From Homalodisca vitripennis (lineage: Eukaryota > Arthropoda > Insecta > Hemiptera > Cicadellidae), in the NCBI RefSeq assembly GCF_021130785.1, contig NC_060215.1, forward strand, positions 68,080,501-68,144,500: a stretch of 64,000 nucleotides of DNA, written 5' to 3'. The notes beneath the pieces are model-generated. The model saw only the letters and a program-made list of their open reading frames with translations. It ran no database searches and had not been told where the DNA came from. Shown piece by piece: positions 25,061 to 37,860 of the stretch (the stretch's first letter is position 1; each line of letters opens with the position of its first letter). The position numbers were made by a program, and so were the translations under genes.

Positions 25061-26028
25061 GTTAGTACAAGTTTTTATTGTAAAACTTACTGAACAACAT
25101 GACCTCTTAAATTCGTTTTTAAAGGGATTGGATTTTTCTAGTTTGAGAGTAATAAAACAAATAATATCTTCAATTTTTTAAATAAAGCAGTTTGTATTGT
25201 CATTAATAATATTTGTATAATTTTAAAAGGTTTCATTTCTTTATTTTTTTATATAATAATATAATAATGCTGTCATCACATGTCCATACATATTTGTAGC
25301 CACTAGCAGTATTACATGAATAATAGCCATGAAATTACCAAGTACTGAATTGTTGAATTTTATGGGTACTCAATTTTTCTTATGCTTCATCCTGTTTACT
25401 ATTTTTCTTGTTACTGTACCTCCCAGAACTATCCACCCATACAAGTAATCATCGAGGTCATTGAACTTGTTCAAGATATTGCTGTAAAGCAACTGGAGCT
25501 GGTTGATACTTAAGTATACTAACTGTACATACATATCTAGTTGAGGGACCATACAATCTGCCTTGTAGAATGAAATGGATGAACGTGGAATCTACTAAAT
25601 TTACAAAAATTATGTTTTGTTTTTAATAAGTGAAATCGTAATTTTACACACTATCGTATTACTTGGCTATGCAGTATGAAATCTCCTTTACCGTTTAGTA
25701 TTTCTACTTATTCTCTTCAAGTCAGTAATGTATAATGTGGTTTTCCTTGGTTTCCAGTATGACAATTTATATTAATAATAAAAACAAAATTTATGCAAAA
25801 ATTGTATTTGCTCTTATTATTAAATGTATAGGTGAACCAGTTTCAGATTGTTCTACCCACTACAGTGGTAGAAACAACAAAAACACACATATATTAATGC
25901 ATTAGTTATACATTTTTTGTCTTTACTGCTGACTCATACATTCCTAATTTTCATTGCACGCTGTACTTTATGTACAAATTAGAATAATTCTTACTGTTAG
26001 TATAATCAAACTGATTAATGTTTTGTAG
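25061..26028. other. Smr: Smr intron
   Basis: Begins GTTAGT and ends TTTTGTAG. No other feature recognised. Confidence 0.75.
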
Positions 26029-26165
26029 ATGGAGCTCAGAAAGAGAAGAGCATGGAAGAAGGAAAAGAGCAGTTAGCAGAAAGTGGGATGACAATGGCAG
26101 AGAGAGACAGTGTTGGTCCCCCCTCGCTTATTGCCCAGAAAGAGGACTATGATAGTTCAGCCACG
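26029..26165 (+). CDS. Smr: Smr exon D: Glu/Lys-rich linker
   Basis: Exon follows TTTTGTAG and ends ACG before GTGAGT. Fragment residues 243-288 (first codon split). It has DGAQKEKSMEEGKEQLAESG then a segment with two Met and several Glu, ending KEDYDSSAT. Low complexity, hydrophilic and probably helical or disordered. It is called because both junctions carry good splice signals and phase matches on both sides; no domain is visible. It may be subject to alternative inclusion, as short linker exons often are. Confidence 0.82.
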
Positions 26166-27939
26166 GTGAGTGTCAGCATGTTATAGAACTGTGTTGAAAT
26201 TTTTCAAGAGAACATACTGTGGCATGTGGGGTGTCTTAGTCGATATGATCTGGTAGTTAGTCCTTTGTCTGTCTGTCTATCCATATCCCTTCTGTCCCTA
26301 GGCATGCTTTTCCCCTGACCTGTTAGACGACTTCCATATCTAGTCTGATGCAAATTGAAAAGCCCTAACTCCTTTTGTCCACTTGTGCAACCACTCCTTT
26401 TTTCATTTTTCGTGTCCAGTCACTGATAGAAATACTTTGTTGTGCCAGTAATAATTTTCATAGTAGAAAACAGGAATATCATGGACATAAGCTTATTCAA
26501 AACCATACATCTGTAGAAACTTCAGTATAAAGGTTTGAATATCGTATTAACCGTTTTATAGTTTAAAAGAATTATTTGTGATAAAGTGTAGAAGATTTGA
26601 AAATGGTATAGCATAAATCCCCTTTAATTTGGCTGCTTTTGTATTTAACTGTGTGCATTTTACCTCAGTAAGGGTCGAGTAGTGTCATATTGCCACACAC
26701 TTGGTTCCTCGTGGTAAAGTGTTAACTATTAGTATATGGAACATCACTGCCATCCATCACATGGCTGCTATTGTACTCACTCATGTGCTTTTATCATATC
26801 CAGAATTCAGTATATAAGTGCAATACTCGATTTCTCATGCAGCTGTTCATGGGAAGTGTAAATAATTTGGTTACTTGGCAAATGTTGTATTCAACTTGTA
26901 CGCACTTAACTAAATATAACTACATATAAATTAACCAATGCCAACCAAAAATGTTTAAATCACGCTTGGTAAAGTGGAGAAAGTAATGGCCATGGTATGC
27001 TCTGTACATATTACAGCTAGATAAAGTTATTTAGTGTAAGTTTTGAATAAAATTTTGGTTTGAGAATCAATATATTTTGTTCCTCGGTTATTACTTTAAT
27101 ACTTGTGAGATTCATAAGTAATGTGCTAGCATTTACTCTGATGGAATGAACACTATACTGAATGTATGTTCATATTTACAAAATATATTGTAAAAGCAAC
27201 CAGTCTCTTGACTTGTTGATGAAATAATTATAAATTGTGTAATTCTTTAAGAACATTCAGTAATTTGTTAGTTTACGTGAGCTTACCATGAAACATTGAA
27301 TCAAAATATTTGGTATTAAGTTGTTTAAATAATAAAGTTATTCACTACTAATTAATTACCATGAAAGATGAAGTACCTACTTGATGCACGTGTAAGAGAA
27401 CCTTTATTTACAAGTTAAAATACCACTATAATGTCTCATATAATAAATAAAACATAATTAAATAAAAGAGAATTAATCGCATCAACAAAGAAATAAAAGA
27501 GAATTAATTATATCAAATTTAAAACTCATTTAAAAGCCTTAATTAAATAAACTTAAGTCACAATAATAATCATAACAATAATATTAAATGTCTGGTTTAG
27601 TGGAATTATCATCTGTGTTTTTGTACTCAATTGATGGAGTTTTTCATAGGACTGAAAATCTTTTTAAATACTGATACTGATAAATAAGAAAAGAGCAAAG
27701 TTAAGTTTTAATTACGAAGGGTAAATACTGGCTCAGTTTAATAGATTAGTAGTCGGAACCTGCCTGGGCATTAATTATAGTCCTTTTTAAAACTTAAATG
27801 GAAAGAAGTGGACACATGATGTTAAGACTTAATACATACTGTGTAGGTGTAGATGTAGAATTGAAGCATGTGCACTGTAGTGGGCTAGACTGTAATGAGT
27901 GTGTTAGTAAGTCTTGAGTGTTGTTGGGTATGGGACCAG
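26166..27939. other. Smr: Smr intron
   Basis: Begins GTGAGT. The 3' end is unusual: GGGTATGGGACCAG lacks a pyrimidine tract. No other feature recognised. Confidence 0.65.
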
Positions 27940-28248
27940 GAGACCGCAGACGAGGGCCAAGGGGGAGGGGAGCTGGAGGGGAGTCGGCCGGCGCAGGGAG
28001 GGGCCACAGACTCATCCCCTCTGACTGTCAAGGACATCATGTTGGGTGTCATCGAGATGCAGCTGATGAAGAACCAGGCGCAGGTTTCAAGTGCACCAAC
28101 GGGTCCTCCGCCCACCATCTCCTCTATTCTTAAGACTGACCATGGCTTCGTCAAGTCAGGCCCGGGCTCCTTGGCCACCCTCTCTGTCGTCGGCTCACAG
28201 CACTCGCTGCCCCCTGATCTGTCCAAGGAGAGTCTTGTCGTTGTCCAG
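27940..28248 (+). CDS. Smr: Smr exon E: conserved linker with LTVKDIMLGVIEMQL
   Basis: Fragment residues 289-391, ending CAG before GTAACT. After a Gly/Glu-rich start (ETADEGQGGGELEGSRPAQG) it reads SPLTVKDIMLGVIEMQLMKN, an amphipathic helix-like stretch, then PPPTISSILKTDHGFVKSGP. The base composition is clearly more GC-rich than the flanking introns. The start is uncertain. Acceptor AG at 27938-27939 keeps phase 0 but is poor; an in-frame alternative AG at 27917-27918 would add seven residues (CCWVWDQ). The open frame continues past the donor, but that part lacks coding character. Confidence 0.83.
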
Positions 28249-31200
28249 GTAACTTATTTGCATGATTTGCTGAATGCTGCTGCTCTCCACTTGCCCTCTC
28301 TTGCTCACTACTATCTTCGCATTTACTGTCATCTTCTTTTTCTAACCCTGATCTTGAGCAAACAATCTTTGAGGCTAACTGATATATAACAAGAAAAACA
28401 ATTAAAACTAAGAGCTAGTGATACATATTATTTGTTAAGAGTGTTACGCTTTTTTCAAATCATTAACATCATCAAATGGATTCTGGGTTCCATCGAGTTT
28501 AATAATACTGCTATTTACTTTACATACTTATCGGCTTTACTAATAAAAATATCTTTGGCCTAAAATGTGTCTTTATTAATTTTAAAAATTGCATTGACAA
28601 GTAAAATTTCATTATATTTATAATTTTTTTATTTGGAAGTAATATCAAGTTGAGTACTGAAACTAGCTAAAAAGAGAATTTAATATGAGACTGAGAAAAA
28701 TGTTATTCAGTACGTAATAACCTTCAATAATTACGTTTAGAACCAGAATGTGTTTATTAGGTCCAAGAGCTTAGGTAGACTTTATTTTGTATTTCTTGTT
28801 TGATAGGAAACAAAACATTCTTTATTGCATTAACTGTTATTTTGTTTTTGTGTGCAACTAATTGTCACATTTAACTTCCAATAACATATTGGGAGGTTAG
28901 GCAAGAAAATAATCAGGTCACTCGTGATAATCAGGAACAGATTAAAAACATGAACTTTGAGGATTTGAGGTTGCTGGTATCCCAGTTAATCATGAAGTCC
29001 TCTTTTTGTTTAACATGATGCAAATTAAAGGTGAGAACTGGTCTGGCTGGTATCTAACTAATTCAGTTGATGGTATCTGCATTCCTTTTTTAACTCATTG
29101 AACCAATGAGTGACTGAAGATGCTATGAATTTCTCTATGGAGGAACAGAGTTGTTCCACGGGTACCCACTGAATGGAGGAAAAAGGGTGTCAGATGCCCT
29201 ACGAGTATACACAAAGGTGGAAGGCGAAAGATAGTTGTCCTACGGCCTGTTATAACAGAATAGTGTGAGATGAAGTAAGTTTTAAATTAACTTGCTTGTA
29301 TGACAGCTTAGAATCCTATTTCTAGTTGTTATTCTTTCTCCTTCAAAGTGGTAAAGCAATATATTGGTCTAAAAGTTAATCAATGCTGCAACCTTGATAG
29401 TACTCAAGTAGATATGTTACTTGATATAGGGCCAAGTGTATTTTTTAATGTAACAGTTCCAGTTGCACTAATTAATTATTAACACACATTTTCATAATTT
29501 CCTACATTCTGCTGAAATACTGCTTCAATTTCTATTCATATGCACTTAAGCTTTACTAATTCATTAGTCATAACTGTTGTGGGTCAATCATCAAAAGCAA
29601 GTGGACTGTATTTCTTTTCTTAACATATTTACTCTAGGAATTAAGTAATTAAGTCTGAGTTTGGTCAGATTTTGATACACATTAAAATATCAAAATAAAA
29701 TTCATAAACATGTTCTTCCGGCAATTTATCAGTTCTAGTTCATAAGCAGTGAAATCTATCAATATATATTGTACATAAAAAATTATTGTTTCTCAGCCCA
29801 TTGTGGGAAAATATAACTTTTGGAATAATTTTTTTGATGTTATGAAATTTCATACTCGGGTCCTTTGTTATTTCCGTTAACTGTGACCCAAAATTCAAAA
29901 ATATTAGATAATGGAATTTAAAATTTTAGTTATTGAATATTTGCCAGTTATCTGGTACCTGTTCTATTCATTTACAACTTTGTAAATCTATGCAATGGTT
30001 GTAAAATTGTATATGATATATAGGCTTTATATGTCGGGTACTGTGAACATGTCAGTCTGCATGTGTGTGTGTGTCCATTCATGCATATTGCTATAAAACA
30101 TATTTCAATGGAATTTGGTTTATACCCTATATCCTCAAAGTAATGACACAATAAAAGTGTAAATTTTAAAAGAGTAAATTCACCTTTATACATATTCAAT
30201 TAATATTATTAGTAGGTCTCTAAATAACTGTTGCATGAAACAGTTGTTACCTTGAGTTTTTGTGTCTGTTGATTGGGTTACTAACTGTTTCTATCTAATT
30301 TACAGCTAATATTTTTATTCAAACTGTTACCTTGACAATGTTTCAAAAATAATTCAGTGTGATATTTGTGACTCACAAAATTGAATTTTTTTAATGTTGG
30401 TGCAGTGTGACTATTGTTTAAAGACCTCCCCTCAAAAGCTTAACATTTATTGACCGGATTGAAAGTTCAAGGACTTGAACTGATACTTTATTAGACTAAA
30501 AGTGGTCGGGTAGGCCTTAAGAGGCATCCTAATTAGACTACCTTTCATATTTCTGACATGTACATCTTTATAAAGTAATATTTGGGAAAGTGAAAATCCT
30601 CATTCATTATGTAGGAAGATACAGGACTATAGTACAAAAGTATAGATCAGACTCTCCAAAAGTGTATATGGCATGGTATGTCTTAAAACTGTGTTTTTAA
30701 TCTATTCTTCTTTTTCTAAAATTTTAAATTTAAAAGTGTGTCATAACTTTGTGGGTAATACCAAAATAAAATTTGTTTTTTGTTGTTGTTTTTTACGATT
30801 AATGCATTTAAATGATAGAGGTTGGAATTTGAAGCATAATATATGGTATTTTAACACAGTTTAAATCCTTTAAGGAACTCCTTAGGTTTCAGACCTTAAA
30901 CCTTATTATTAAATTAAGTTAATAAATAATATTTATGGATACCTCATTTTAAGACGGTGATCATAAAATATTGAAAACGCTAAATTTACTGAATTATATT
31001 TAATAATTAGTAGAAACAATAATTATAAACCATACAATTAAAGGAAATAATGAATTACTGTACCTGTTAATTCCATGATTTGCTGCTGTTTTATGTATTA
31101 GTTTATTTAGTAATTGTGGCCAAGGTTAGATATCTGGTGATTTAATAGCTTAGATCACTTTTGTCATCTTGCAAAACCTGTAGATACTATCATATCTGGT

Positions 31201-32163
31201 TGAGAGAGGTGCCATAAAACTATGAATATGGAATCTCCAGACATTGGTATAACGAGAACAAACTACTGCCTCCTTGAAATGCTGTCTACAAGAAAGGCCT
31301 ACATTTTAAAATTTCATATCTGAACAAATGCTCACTAATTGAATCAAATATGTGTTAGTTGATGCAGGGATAAACACTTGAGATACATGGATCGTAGTCT
31401 ATATATTGGTATGGCGTACATATGATAGGTTGACATTTTGTAAGTTTATGCAGTTTGGTGTATATAAATAGGTCAAAGAAATGTTATTTGTCTATACAAT
31501 AAGCTTGCCTGTTGCTCACCACTCCCAGCTTGCAAAAAATCATTATTGTATAAGCCTCAATTCTTCTTGAAATCTTTTCATTTATTGATATGCCCTTTAT
31601 TATACTTGTGATATGCTTGCTTGCAATAACCCTAACAGTATGTTCTTTATACATAGCTCATTATTTCTAAAATTAGCCTTTAATTATAACTTTAGTTGTA
31701 ATAAGTGCATGTTTGTTTTCAAGACAACAATAATTCAAGCAGCTATTCACCAGCAGACATGTATGAAACCAGATATACCTCTTATCATCACAGCAAATGT
31801 GTCCGTCTGATTATTTCACCATCAAAAAACATCATTCAAATATCGTTCAGTAAAACAATGTTTGAAACCATACATACTAGAAGGTCACATCATTTTTCGT
31901 TGGCTAGTTCGTTATTGATAAAGGAGATCTTCATTTGCGACTACAAATTTGTACAAAATCTTACAGCTTCATTACTACAAACTATTTTCAGAAATAAAAA
32001 AATAAATATCTACTGTACAGATTAATGTTCATTAATAATATATACATATTAACAAACTAATTATATAGACCAAAAATATTCAATTGAAAACAAAACTGAT
32101 CAAGTTAAAAATATCCTTAAGTTCGATGTGTAAAGAAATGTGACTAACATTGTTGTATTGAAG
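28249..32163. other. Smr: Smr intron, 3.9 kb
   Basis: Begins GTAACT and ends GTATTGAAG. AT-rich. A segment near 29040-29280 looks less simple in sequence but has no recognised coding or element features. Confidence 0.7.
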
Positions 32164-32334
32164 GTACCTTTGCGAGATAGAGAGACTGAGGGAACGTTGG
32201 ACTTGAGTATCAAGAAGCCTCGAACTGAGTATCGTGAAACGGGGCAGACAAAACATTCTCCGCTAGCCCCTCCTCACTCAGTTACTGTGTATCGAACGGC
32301 TTCCACTCACACAGACTCCAACTTCTACCACCAG
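32164..32334 (+). CDS. Smr: Smr exon F with TLDLSIKK motif
   Basis: Exon starts after GTATTGAAG and ends CAG before GTAAGT; both ends are phase 0. Fragment residues 392-448. It contains TEGTLDLSIKKPRTEYRETG followed by SPLAPPHSVTVYR and ends TDSNFYHQ. TLDLSIKK (32194-32217) resembles the CtBP-docking consensus P-x-D-L-S-x-K with the first Pro replaced, so a second co-repressor contact is possible but unproven. The acceptor pyrimidine tract is weak, but coding continuity supports it. Confidence 0.85.
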
Positions 32335-34840
32335 GTAAGTCTTTTGTTCTTACCTAGTAGCTTTCATATACTATACATGAAAGAAAGGCCATGCGGCCCT
32401 AACTTTGCCTGTATAAATAAAGAATTTTTCATTTCATGCATATTGTTTGAAAGTACAGGGAGTACTTTGCCTTTTGTGCACCTTTTACATTCCTGGTATG
32501 TGTCTAGCTTATAAATGTTAAGTAAATAAGATAATATATCTATTATTTTTCATTTTGTTACTGTCACCACCCTCCATTAAACATTGTCAAATATTTCTTG
32601 TGCCAATTTTCAAAATTAGAGTTTGAATTGGTATAAAGGTGCATTGTGGCAATTTTGTATGCGGAGAAGTGGACAGTTTCAGAAAGGACCCACCACAGCA
32701 TATTGAGACAGTATCATAACAGGGCATTTTATGTTTTTATTTGACTACCACTACCCGGTGTGCGCATTGTAAATATTGAATATAGAAGAAGAACAGATAA
32801 AGTGCTTTATTTAATAAAAAATTAACAAATTATTCTAATGGTAACATTTACAGAACAATGTCGAAATAACGGTCTGTACAGTTGTTACTGTACCAAATTA
32901 TTATTACTTCATAATGACAAAACATATCTCAATATTTTCAAACATATAATCAAGTTTTAAGTATTGAAAAAATTAATATTAAATAGAATAACTAAAATTA
33001 TAAAATAACACAAAAACAGTTTGAAACAGCCAAAAGTGTTCACTATGGAAACATTTGATTTATTTGTAATTAATTATACTTTAAATAGTTAAAAAATATG
33101 TATATATTAATGTAGTTTTTTGAGACAGGATGTTTGTAAAATACTGTTCAAATGGAACCGTGAACTATAAAAACTCAAATTTTGCCAGAAAAACATTGTT
33201 ATAGGGCTTACTGAGAAATAAATATAAGTAAAAGCACTACAAATTATATTTATGTTCACAAGACCTTAAAATTGAATTCAAAAATGATATTCCATCTGTA
33301 TTTCCAAGCTTTTTATAAATATTTTGTGAAGCCATCATTTTCTTTTGTGAGAGAATAGGACATAAAAGCAACAAAGTGGACATTGTTGTCATACTGATTC
33401 AGATTGCACATATATGTATGTATACTCTGGCATACATAGTTTTCTGCTAATTCATGGCTTGAAATTTAAATATATTATATTGGCTTTCACTTTAGTACAA
33501 TAGGATTGGTATGGATGGTTTCATGTTATTAGTAAACATACTTCTGTTATAATAGCTTATTAAAACATGTTTGTAATTTGACTCTTACATACTCAATAGT
33601 AAAATTATACAAGAATAAATACTGCCTGTTTTTATCATTTATCAATAGTAATAATTAGGTATTTAATTAGAACTCTCTATTTAATAGGCAAATACTACTG
33701 TCAGTGCACATTTCATACTTGTATATGCTCAAAATCAAGTAATATTTCTAATGGCTTTATTCATTATTATCTGTACAATTATACCTGTATTTTGTCCTTT
33801 TTTCATAGGCCCCCCCTCTTGAAGTAATGCTGGAAACAATCAAGGATGGAATGTATATATGTCTGGTCGTTTCGGTATTTGTAGTAGATTCAAAGCATTC
33901 CCTCCTATCAAATCATGTTTATTGTCGTAAAACTTCTACAAGTATTGATAATGTATATTTGGCGCCAGATGGCCAAGTCAAAAGTACATAAAACAATATA
34001 ATATTCTAAGAACTAAATAAAATAAAAATCATACAGAGGTCAAACAGTAGCTTTTACAGCAACATTATAAGCTTATGGTATGCAACAGTTTTCCTTATAA
34101 TAGCACACTGTTGTGAAACCTTATCTTCCACCATTAAAAGTACCCCTCTATTAGCCACTTAGAAAAAAAAGAAATGATAATAGTGTTGCATCCAGCTGAA
34201 CTGTAACAGGAACATGGAGATACTGGCATAATATTCAACATTGACTCAGCTATTGTTTAAGTAACACAAAGTATACATGATGTGGTTAAATTTATTTATT
34301 TATAAGGTAATAAAATATAGTTGGGAATCTTGTATTTTCAGTTTTGGGTGAAAGCCAATTGGGAACATGACCAACCATAATGGAGGTTTAAATCTTTAGA
34401 GTAGGTTTGTATAAAACGAACTATAAAAATTCAAATAACAAATTTAATTATTTTGACGCATTTCAACGTACTCAGAATGTCTGCTGCTTTCTGCTTCATA
34501 GGTATTTTGATGTTTACTGTACGTTCCATGACATTCAGTCAAAACAAATCAATTTCCAGTGTAATCTAATTTAAATTATTTTACTCCCATGTGACTTTGT
34601 AGGGCATAAAACGAGCTATTGATTTATAGTACGTGATTAGTATTAAAGTGAAATCAATCTATTTCATTACCACAAAACTTTCTAAATTTTGTTATTTTAA
34701 CAACCAACAAACATAAAAAGTTTAGTTATGAAGTATTATGTGTTTAAACGCTAGTGACAAAGTTCAGGTATAATCATGAAATGTGGACAATTCTGATAAC
34801 TGAGAAGTGGTTGATTGTGATAGCCAATGTTGTGTAACAG
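32335..34840. other. Smr: Smr intron with a small LINE-tail insertion
   Basis: Begins GTAAGT and ends TTGTGTAACAG. Contains the sense LINE 3' tail at 32375-32437; the rest is AT-rich and featureless. Confidence 0.75.
32375..32437 (+). mobile_element. LINE 3' tail fragment, sense
   Basis: GGCCCTAACTTTGCCTGTAT, then AATAAAG and TTTTTCATTTCAT. It shares CTAACTTTGCCT-n-AATAAA-n-TTTTTCATTTCAT with the antisense fragment at 16137-16210. Only a few dozen bases, sitting just after the donor of this intron. Confidence 0.6.
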
Positions 34841-35054
34841 GTGGCCTCTCCTCAGCTGACATCTAAGTTGTCACCCAAGTTGTCCCCTGGACTCGTTGGG
34901 GTTGGAGGTTCCATCCTACACGGCACACCAGTCTCCTCCCCCTCTCTCTACCCCACTCCTGCCCCTGGTTCACGCTATGACAATTCACCTCTGCTACGCC
35001 AGATAACACCCCCTCATGCTACTAAGGAAGCATCTGCAGGCTCCATTACTCAAG
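34841..35054 (+). CDS. Smr: Smr exon G: Ser/Pro-rich, GSITQ at the 3' end
   Basis: Exon follows TTGTGTAACAG and ends one base into a Gly codon before GTCAGT. Fragment residues 449-519. Ser/Pro/Leu-rich (SPQLTSKLSPKLSPGL, then VSSPSLYPTPAPGSR), ending ASAGSITQ. Spliced to the next exon it gives GSITQGTP, a short phrase conserved in NCoR/SMRT proteins, which supports both the junction and the identification. The frame is open for another 200 bases past the donor, but there the composition is intron-like. Confidence 0.9.
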
Positions 35055-35796
35055 GTCAGTGCCAAGCTCAGCAATACTATCTTTTAAAGAGGAAAACCAT
35101 AATCTTTATAAATCCACTTTTACCTTTAACTCAAGTTTTTGAATTTGTGTTTCAAGCAAACATCTTTATTCTTTCCTTGAAAAATGTAAGGTTGCAGTTA
35201 CACAGTAAACAGATAATGAAAACATATTTTGTCTATATAATAATGACGAAACAATTGTTGTTTTGACAGAATAAAATTACACAAAATTCGTTGAAAGTGT
35301 ATATCCTAGTACTTGTTCTGCTGGAACTGAAACCCAGATCTCCTCTCACTTTTAGTGATTTACTTATTTTGTATTTGGCTGTTTCCTTCCCACATGTTTT
35401 TCAATAAGCACAAGAACATGTCATTAGAAGACCAAAATACCTGGCATGTGACTTTTATATTTATTAAATTTGTATAGCAATAGCTTAATTTAATATGATA
35501 AAACAACATCTGAATATTACAAATAATTAAAAACCATGTATAATATTAATGTAGGTAAAGAATTTTCTTAATGTATTTTAGCTTTATATACCATTAGTAA
35601 ATGGTTCATCTAAAGTTCTAACATTGCTCCATCATTACAAAGATAACCTACATTATTTCTATAACCAATTTGTTAGTCTGAGAAAAAGTACAGAAAGTAT
35701 AAAATAAAACTGTGGAGATTATTTTTAGATAATGTTAACTTAAGATTATTATTACCAATGACTTAATATAATATAATATGGAACTTAATTTTTCAG
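35055..35796. other. Smr: Smr intron
   Basis: Begins GTCAGT and ends TTAATTTTTCAG. No other feature recognised. Confidence 0.8.
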
Positions 35797-36238
35797 GCAC
35801 CCCAGTGCATCAAAGAGGAATTTATCCAGGGTCAGTGAGTAGCGAGTACTACAGTAACAGTGGAGGAAATAAACGACCAACACCTACTGCACAAGGGTTC
35901 TATACAAGGCCACCTGCATATGCGGTGGAACAACGGCAGATAATCATGAATGATTATATCACATCACAGCAGATGCATGGCACTGGTGCACGACGCACTA
36001 ATGAGAAAACTGCCCTATACTACCCGCCACGTCAGGGAGTTATACAGCGACACAATACCAAGCCACCCTCCCCCCACCACTATCCTCCAGGCCATGAGGC
36101 TTTCTCTAACCTAGTAGACGTGGCAGTCAGACAACCCAGCCTGCCCGTGCCTGTCCCCTTGCCAGAACACAAGGAGGACAAGAGGCTGCTGCACGAGGGT
36201 CTCGGAGAGAGATTTAATAGAGACAATGCTCAAGACAG
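35797..36238 (+). CDS. Smr: Smr exon H: Tyr/Pro-rich segment
   Basis: Exon follows TTTTTCAG and ends two bases into an Arg codon before GTAGGC. Fragment residues 520-666. It begins GTPVHQRGIYPGSVSSEYYS and continues through Tyr/Pro/Arg-rich sequence (GFYTRPPAYAVEQRQIIMND) and PSPHHYPPGHEAFSNLVDVA to a charged end (EHKEDKRLLHEGLGERF). No folded domain is obvious. The start fuses with GSITQ of the preceding exon. FSNLVDVAVRQPSLP has a short hydrophobic helix that may be a protein-interaction motif. Confidence 0.92.
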
Positions 36239-36666
36239 GTAGGCTGAATTCAATTTTAAAATTTTACATATTTAAAGCACAAAGATAATTTGGTGATCGC
36301 TCCTCTAACTATAGTTATGAAGAGTGCAGTTTTTGGCTTTAGGAAAGACATAAAAAAAGTAAAATATGGTTATAGTAATTAATATTAGTGCATGATTTCC
36401 AATAATGTTGTTACTGTAGAATCACTTTAAACATAATTTGTTTTAGTGGTATATTCTTTGTAAAATCACTCTTTGGTTTGGAAATCAGAACGTTTTAGCA
36501 AAATCATTATTTGATCCAAGTATTTAGTAATTAGAACTTTTCGACTCTACCTATATATCATTATCACTAAAAAAATATATTTCAATTTCAGTTATTCCGA
36601 CATGTTTAATACAAGCATTAAATATCATTAATAACCTTCTTTAAATATAAATGTTTTTATTTTTAG
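36239..36666. other. Smr: Smr intron
   Basis: Begins GTAGGC and ends TTTTTAG; the branch and pyrimidine region is T-rich. Confidence 0.8.
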
Positions 36667-36844
36667 GTTTGGAAGTCGAGATCAAGAAAGATTTGCAAGA
36701 GAAAACCACCAAATACATCATAGATCTCTCTCTGACAATCATCATCAGCAACAGCAAATTCAACAACAGCAGCAACAACAACGTGACCTCCACCAACAAC
36801 AACAGATCCGAGACCATCAGATTCATCAACCCATCCATCATCAT
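36667..36844 (+). CDS. Smr: Smr exon I: Gln/His-rich segment, first part
   Basis: Exon follows TTTTTAG and ends CAT before GTAAGA. The first base completes an Arg codon, giving R-FGSRDQERFARENHQIHH. Fragment residues 667-726. Gln and His dominate (IQQQQQQQ, DLHQQQQI, HQPIHHH), encoded by mixed CAA/CAG/CAT/CAC rather than a pure repeat. Gln-rich stretches are a known feature of insect SMRTER. Other frames across it are also open, but they are shadows of this low-complexity sequence. Confidence 0.87.
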
Positions 36845-37860
36845 GTAAGAAAATTATTATTTTGTAAAATAGATTTTTCCATTTTGTAAAAGGAAATTAA
36901 AATACTTCCATGATTTTTGATGCTAGTTGACTAAGATCTAATTGTTCAAACTGCAAATGATTGAACTAATATGCATTTGTCTGGTTTAGAGGTTGCACAG
37001 ATTGAATCCTATCTTGATCAGAGAGATTTTTATCAGTACTGTTCACTTCTCTCTTCCTATGCTTATTAAATTTTTTTGTAGATCTGTAGCATTTAGAGGA
37101 CAGAATGAGGTTAAAACTGGAAATGGTATTTCAATCGACCTGGCGAATTATCCTTGGTCGTGGGAAAATTCGAATGATTAATCTGGATTCTCAGTAAAAT
37201 CATAATGGTACATACAACAACTTACTGCTTAGAATCATATCATTATTGTGGTGTGTATTATATAGTGTGTGGTACAATGTCAAGAACATTTAAAGAGCTA
37301 TTGAAGAGTGTATTTTCATAAGTTTTAGATTCCACCTTGAAATATTCTTTAATTTATAAGTTTTTGCGTTAATATTGCCTTAATATGAAACATCAGAGCA
37401 GAACTAATCTAAATAAGTGGTGACTCTGGATTTTAATTTTTCTGCAATTGCTGTCCTTTTTCTTACTTAACTTAATACACAATCATATATAATGTTAGTA
37501 ACTACTTTTTCAGCATTACTCCATGTATAAATTTTGATAAAACAATTGCCACTCGAGCACTTCCAAATGATGTCAAATTTTATTCAGATTTCTAAGTGTT
37601 ATTATACAGAAACATGAGGTAGCAGTTTGTCATGGTAGAAGTTACATTACCTCTAACACAACTAAACATTCTACACTAAAAATTAGAAGCTGTACTACTA
37701 ATGAACATAAGTTATTTCATAATTTGTTTTAAGTTTAACAAAATAATGTTTCACAACAAAATTGCAATACTAGAGATATTTTTTCACATATGACTTAAAA
37801 ATAATACCCATTTAGTATAGATTATGAAATGTTTTATTTATTATTAAATCCATTTTTCAG
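36845..37860. other. Smr: Smr intron
   Basis: Begins GTAAGA and ends CCATTTTTCAG. No other feature recognised. Confidence 0.8.

Noticed and set aside
35055..35266. Open frame continuing past the donor of Smr exon G
   Set aside because: Composition turns AT-rich, and splicing to exon H restores the conserved GSITQGTP.
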